From contig DATLNM010000035.1 in the NCBI GenBank assembly GCA_035536775.1, forward strand, positions 1-64,000: DNA of 64,000 bases, in the 5' to 3' direction. The translations under genes and the position numbers were made by a program. The notes beneath the pieces were generated by a model. That model made no database searches, was not told the DNA's origin, and was given only the letters and a program-made list of their open reading frames with translations. Positions 60,609 through 64,000 of the stretch are shown piece by piece. Numbering within the stretch: the stretch's first letter is position 1; the number at the start of each line of letters is the position of its first letter. This stretch comes from DATLNM01 sp035536775. Its GTDB lineage: Bacteria > Actinomycetota > CADDZG01 > WHSQ01.

Positions 60609-62219
60609 ATGAGGCGATCGCCTCGCTTCACCGTGTCCAAGGGAATCGCGGTATTCGCAACCGCGACCGCTCTGATCCTCGGTGTCTCGACACTCGCTCC
60701 GGTTTCGAGCGCCTCGACCGCATCGCCGACCGACCGCTGGAGTGGCAAGTGGGACGTTGAGGGCGACTCCAACGAAGACGGGGTCTTCGAGCACTTCGGA
60801 ACCTTCACCCTGGAGCTCGTCACGGACGGGTCGCTCGACGGCCTCGTAGGCCCCGACACTCCTTGCGTGGAATCGGATCGCAAGTACCGCGGCACCTACC
60901 AGTACGGGGGCGGCGGGACATTCGAAGCCTGCGAGATCGCTCAGTTCGGCTACGAGTTGTACGGCGATTATTACGGCAACAATGGGCTCTGGGGCCAGGC
61001 CAACATGGCGTTCACCGCCGGTTCACCAGACACATGGGCGGGCCACTACTCACCGCCAACCGATAGTCCTCATGGGGAACAGGCCTATCTCAAGTGGCGC
61101 GCCAAGCGCTTCTCGGAAACCGGGTGCGAGGCAAGCTCGAGTTGTACCTACCCCGTCATCTTCGTCCCGGGGTTCCTTGGGACCGAGATCGGATGTCCAA
61201 AGAGCGATTTCTTCGACGAGCTGTGGCCCGACGCACCCTCACCGGAGTTCTACAACATGCGTCTCGACGTTACGGGTACGCGTAATCACCCCAACGGCAA
61301 TACATGCAACAAGAACGCGGAACCCGGCCCCGTCGTCTACCGAGCCTTCGGATTCGATGTCTACGGAGGGATGAGGAAGTACCTCAGGTCGCTCGAGGGG
61401 GTGAAGAGTTACTTCTTCGGATACGACTGGCGCATGTCGCCGGGTAACGCGACGACCCAAGCCAGACTCGACAAGCTGATCAATCGCGCTCGTACGGAAT
61501 CGGGCACGAAGAAGGTCACGCTCGTCGCCCACAGCATGGGCGGTCTCGTGGCGCGCTGGTATGTCGGGTCCAACCCCGCAAAGGTCGCTCGGGTGGTGAC
61601 GATGGGGACTCCCTATTGGGGCGCCCCGAAGCCGTGGCTTGCTTTGAAGCACGGATGGACCGAACCCCCTACAAGCGGGCCGGCCCTCGATGACTTCATC
61701 CCGGACAAGGAGTTGAAGAGGTTCGCCGTAAACGCATTCGGGGCGTATTTCCTCTACCCGAGCCCCGCCTACTACCAGAGCCTCGGCGGGTGGCTCACTT
61801 GGAGCATCCACGGCGAAGGCCCTCTCGATATGGAGACAACCTTGGATGCCGTCGACTCTGCGCGCGGGAACCGCGTTCTCTACAGCGACGCGCTCGACGC
61901 GCATAGCGCGCGGCTCGACTCCTACGGGGGAGGCGAGGGCATCGATTGGCAGATGATCGTCGGGACCGGCGTGCAGACACTGACCGGAGTGACCGAGACC
62001 GAGGCCGACCCTCTTTACGCGTACGGCAACGGTGATGGAACGGTGCCCACGATCAGCGCGGCTCAGGGTCTTACGACCGAGGCCCTCGTCCACTACGTCT
62101 GCGGCATCGGGCATGCAGCGTTGCCGGGCGCGCCCGAGGCGCAGCAGATGATCCGGGACTTCGTCCTCTCGGGTGGGGCAATCCCCAACCCCCACCCGGG
62201 TGGTTGCCCGACTCCCTAG
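60609..62219 (+). CDS. Exported LCAT-type lipase/acyltransferase
   Basis: 536 residues. Signal peptide (IAVFATATALILGVSTLAPVSSA), a beta-rich N-terminal domain to about 175, then an alpha/beta-hydrolase of the lecithin:cholesterol acyltransferase type: YPVIFVPGFLGTEIG, YFFGYDWRMSP, VAHSMGGLVARWY (Ser nucleophile), YGNGDGTVPTISA (Asp) and GIGHAALPG (His). Likely acts on extracellular lipids or esters. Ribosome binding site GGAAGGAAGG. Confidence 0.83.
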   Translation: MRRSPRFTVSKGIAVFATATALILGVSTLAPVSSASTASPTDRWSGKWDVEGDSNEDGVFEHFGTFTLELVTDGSLDGLVGPDTPCVESDRKYRGTYQYGGGGTFEACEIAQFGYELYGDYYGNNGLWGQANMAFTAGSPDTWAGHYSPPTDSPHGEQAYLKWRAKRFSETGCEASSSCTYPVIFVPGFLGTEIGCPKSDFFDELWPDAPSPEFYNMRLDVTGTRNHPNGNTCNKNAEPGPVVYRAFGFDVYGGMRKYLRSLEGVKSYFFGYDWRMSPGNATTQARLDKLINRARTESGTKKVTLVAHSMGGLVARWYVGSNPAKVARVVTMGTPYWGAPKPWLALKHGWTEPPTSGPALDDFIPDKELKRFAVNAFGAYFLYPSPAYYQSLGGWLTWSIHGEGPLDMETTLDAVDSARGNRVLYSDALDAHSARLDSYGGGEGIDWQMIVGTGVQTLTGVTETEADPLYAYGNGDGTVPTISAAQGLTTEALVHYVCGIGHAALPGAPEAQQMIRDFVLSGGAIPNPHPGGCPTP

Positions 62220-62241
62220 CTTCACAGCGAAGTTGGACACG

Positions 62242-64000
62242 ATGTCCACGCACGAGATCGTGGGTCGCGATCGGGAGCTTGCCGTCATCGATCGCTTCTT
62301 TTCGATGGACCGACCCGGTGTTCGGGCTCTATCGATCGAGGGCGTGGCCGGGGTCGGTAAGACAACTCTGTGGCGGCAGGCCCTAATCCAGGCCGCCCCG
62401 GGCGTAGCGGCTCTGTCGTGCCGTCCTGCCGAACCTGAAGCTCACTTGACCTTCGCTGCCCTCCATGACCTTCTTGCTCCTTCGGTGCGCCAAGACCTGG
62501 GGGATCTTCTTCCACCTCGGCGACTGGCCCTAGCCCTTGCGCTTGCACTGGATGACACGGCCCAGCCTGAAGAGTCCGCAGATGACCTTGCTTTATCGCT
62601 AGCGGTCATGGACCTGCTGCGGATAAAGGCAGAGCGGGGCGGGGTCCTGGTTGCGATCGACGATGCCCAGTGGGTTGATCCGGCTTCGGCTCGAGCTCTC
62701 GAGTTCGCGTTTCGCCGACTCCATGATTGCCCTATCTGGATCATCGTGGCCAGACGCACCGACGGTGAAACCGGGCCCTTCGACATCGAGCGAGCTCTCC
62801 CGTCCGAAGCCGTCACGCGACTCGAGGTGGAACCTCTGTCCGTAGCGGCTCTTCACCATCTGATCCGTCTGGATGTCGGATCGATCTTGCCGAGACCCCA
62901 ACTCCTCCGGGTGCATGAAGCCTCCGGCGGCATACCCCTCTATGCGTTGGAGATGGCCCGGTCTCGGGATCGCTCGGCTGGATCACGCGTCGGGACCCCC
63001 TTAGCCGTTCCACCCCGTCTCGAAGCCATCATCGACGAGCGCATCGCGGAGTTTCCGCCCGATGTTGCTTTCGCGCTGGCAGTCCTCGCGGCCTCTCGTC
63101 GTCGCTCTCTAGCGGAGTTCTCTGTGGCTTTTGGCGAAGGTTTCACCATGCTCTTGTCGGACGCCAAGATTCAAGCCCTCTTGGTGGTGGAGTCGAACGC
63201 CGTCCGCCCCTCTCACCCCCTCTGGGCCTCTAGGGCTTACGCCAACCTCGGACCAGACAAGCAACGCGAGATCCACCGCCGCTTGGCATCGGCGACGGAA
63301 GACATCGAGGAGCGCGCTCGCCATCTGTTCCTTGCTACCGAGGGGGGCGACCCACTTCTTGCGGCAGAGCTCGAACTGGCGGCCCGGAATGCGGCTGGAC
63401 GAGGTGCCGCGATCGCTGCCGGAGAGCTGATGGAGATGAGCTTGCTCGTCACCCCGCCCGACGAGCCGGCTCACGTGACGCGAGCGCTATCGGCGGCTGA
63501 TTACCACTTTGCCTCAGGCGACCTACGTCGTTCGCGAGAGCTGCTCCAGACCATCATCGACGGACACGTTGAAGGTCCTGATCGTTCGGACGCTCTATGG
63601 AGGCTCGGCGTTCTGATATCTCGTTCGGAAGCCCCGCCGGTTGCTATCGGGATGTTCGAGCAGGCGCTTCAAGAGGCTGGCCTCGACACGAAACGTCGTC
63701 TGGTTATCGAGTCGTGGCTTGCTTCATGCAAGATCGCGGCCGGCGATTTCGTCGGAGCCCGCGGCCATGCAGAGGCAGCGTCAGGTCTCGCTCGTTCTAG
63801 CGGAGACCACGTGATGGAGGCGGTTGCAGCTACTCATTTCGCCGTGGCCGACATGCTGCTGGGGGGAGGGTACCGAGCCGAGCTTTGGGGGCTCGCCGTG
63901 ACACTCGGCGAGGAGGAAGACCTGCTCCCTTTCGAGTGGCAACCCACCGGCTGGCATGCCATGGCGTTGAAGTGGGCGGACTCGCTTCCATCAGCCAGGG
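62242..64000 (+). CDS. Large AAA/STAND ATPase, LuxR-family regulator type (C-terminus outside window)
   Basis: An open frame from the ATG at 62242 continues for 586 codons to the window edge without a stop. It starts MSTHEIVGRDRELAVIDRFF, with Walker A GVAGVGKTT at about 36-44 and Walker B VLVAIDDAQWVD near 140, then winged-helix and TPR-like helices (LLAAELELAARNAAGRGAA). This is the N-terminal layout of LAL/MalT-type regulators; a C-terminal LuxR HTH would be expected beyond the window but is not seen. Confidence 0.8.
   Translation, partial: MSTHEIVGRDRELAVIDRFFSMDRPGVRALSIEGVAGVGKTTLWRQALIQAAPGVAALSCRPAEPEAHLTFAALHDLLAPSVRQDLGDLLPPRRLALALALALDDTAQPEESADDLALSLAVMDLLRIKAERGGVLVAIDDAQWVDPASARALEFAFRRLHDCPIWIIVARRTDGETGPFDIERALPSEAVTRLEVEPLSVAALHHLIRLDVGSILPRPQLLRVHEASGGIPLYALEMARSRDRSAGSRVGTPLAVPPRLEAIIDERIAEFPPDVAFALAVLAASRRRSLAEFSVAFGEGFTMLLSDAKIQALLVVESNAVRPSHPLWASRAYANLGPDKQREIHRRLASATEDIEERARHLFLATEGGDPLLAAELELAARNAAGRGAAIAAGELMEMSLLVTPPDEPAHVTRALSAADYHFASGDLRRSRELLQTIIDGHVEGPDRSDALWRLGVLISRSEAPPVAIGMFEQALQEAGLDTKRRLVIESWLASCKIAAGDFVGARGHAEAASGLARSSGDHVMEAVAATHFAVADMLLGGGYRAELWGLAVTLGEEEDLLPFEWQPTGWHAMALKWADSLPSAR

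Overview
This window comes from a high-GC bacterial chromosome, almost certainly an actinobacterium (Actinomycetota) from a poorly sampled lineage. The evidence is conserved gene order rather than any single gene. The left end carries prfB-ftsE-ftsX-M23 peptidase-S41 protease-smpB-ssrA. Further on is a mec/cysO/cysM/murI/MBL/rph/rdgB run in the same order as Mycobacterium tuberculosis Rv1334-Rv1341. GTG and TTG starts and 1-4 nt stop/start overlaps are frequent.

Layout. 1-5.8 kb: translation termination and rescue (prfB end, smpB, tmRNA), the FtsEX divisome ABC system with an EnvC-like M23 hydrolase, a C-terminal processing protease and an orphan receiver. 5.8-9.6 kb: small accessory genes (flavin-binding protein, XRE regulator with a palindromic operator, RTX-repeat secreted protein, DUF4349 lipoprotein) and dispersed palindromic repeats. 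9.6-16.8 kb: selD, which reads through an in-frame UGA as selenocysteine, then the CysO/CysM sulfur-transfer genes and a housekeeping run, pdxH, hisN and tRNA-Leu(UAG).

17.1-30.3 kb is the most striking part: one co-directional operon cheW-cheR(TPR)-cheW-mcp-cheA/REC-REC/GAF/GGDEF-cheB-GAF/PAS/GGDEF/EAL-PAS/GGDEF/EAL. It holds every component of the proteobacterial Wsp surface-sensing pathway and no flagellar gene, so it should control cyclic di-GMP rather than swimming. It is followed (30.1-36.7 kb) by a Crp-like cyclic-nucleotide receptor and two class III nucleotidyl cyclase fusion proteins, so a cAMP-type module sits next to the c-di-GMP module.

37.2-44.4 kb encodes four consecutive exported proteins (LVIVD beta-propeller, two neutral-ceramidase-like hydrolases, a PHP-family hydrolase). 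44.4-51.1 kb is a mix of small membrane proteins, an exported endonuclease/exonuclease/phosphatase-fold protein, a Cys/Pro-repeat surface protein ending in LPFTG, a thioesterase, dodecin and an alpha/beta hydrolase. 51.1-58.0 kb looks like a CoA-thioester aromatic catabolism cluster (bifunctional 2-aminobenzoyl-CoA or salicylyl-CoA monooxygenase/reductase, enoyl-CoA hydratase, RidA, acyl-CoA dehydrogenase, aryl-CoA ligase). 58.2-64 kb has a second Pro/Ala/Val-repeat LPFTG protein, a strong bidirectional terminator, a small PH-like protein, an LCAT-type lipase and the start of a large AAA/LuxR-type ATPase that runs off the window.

All function calls come from motif recognition by eye; no database search was run.
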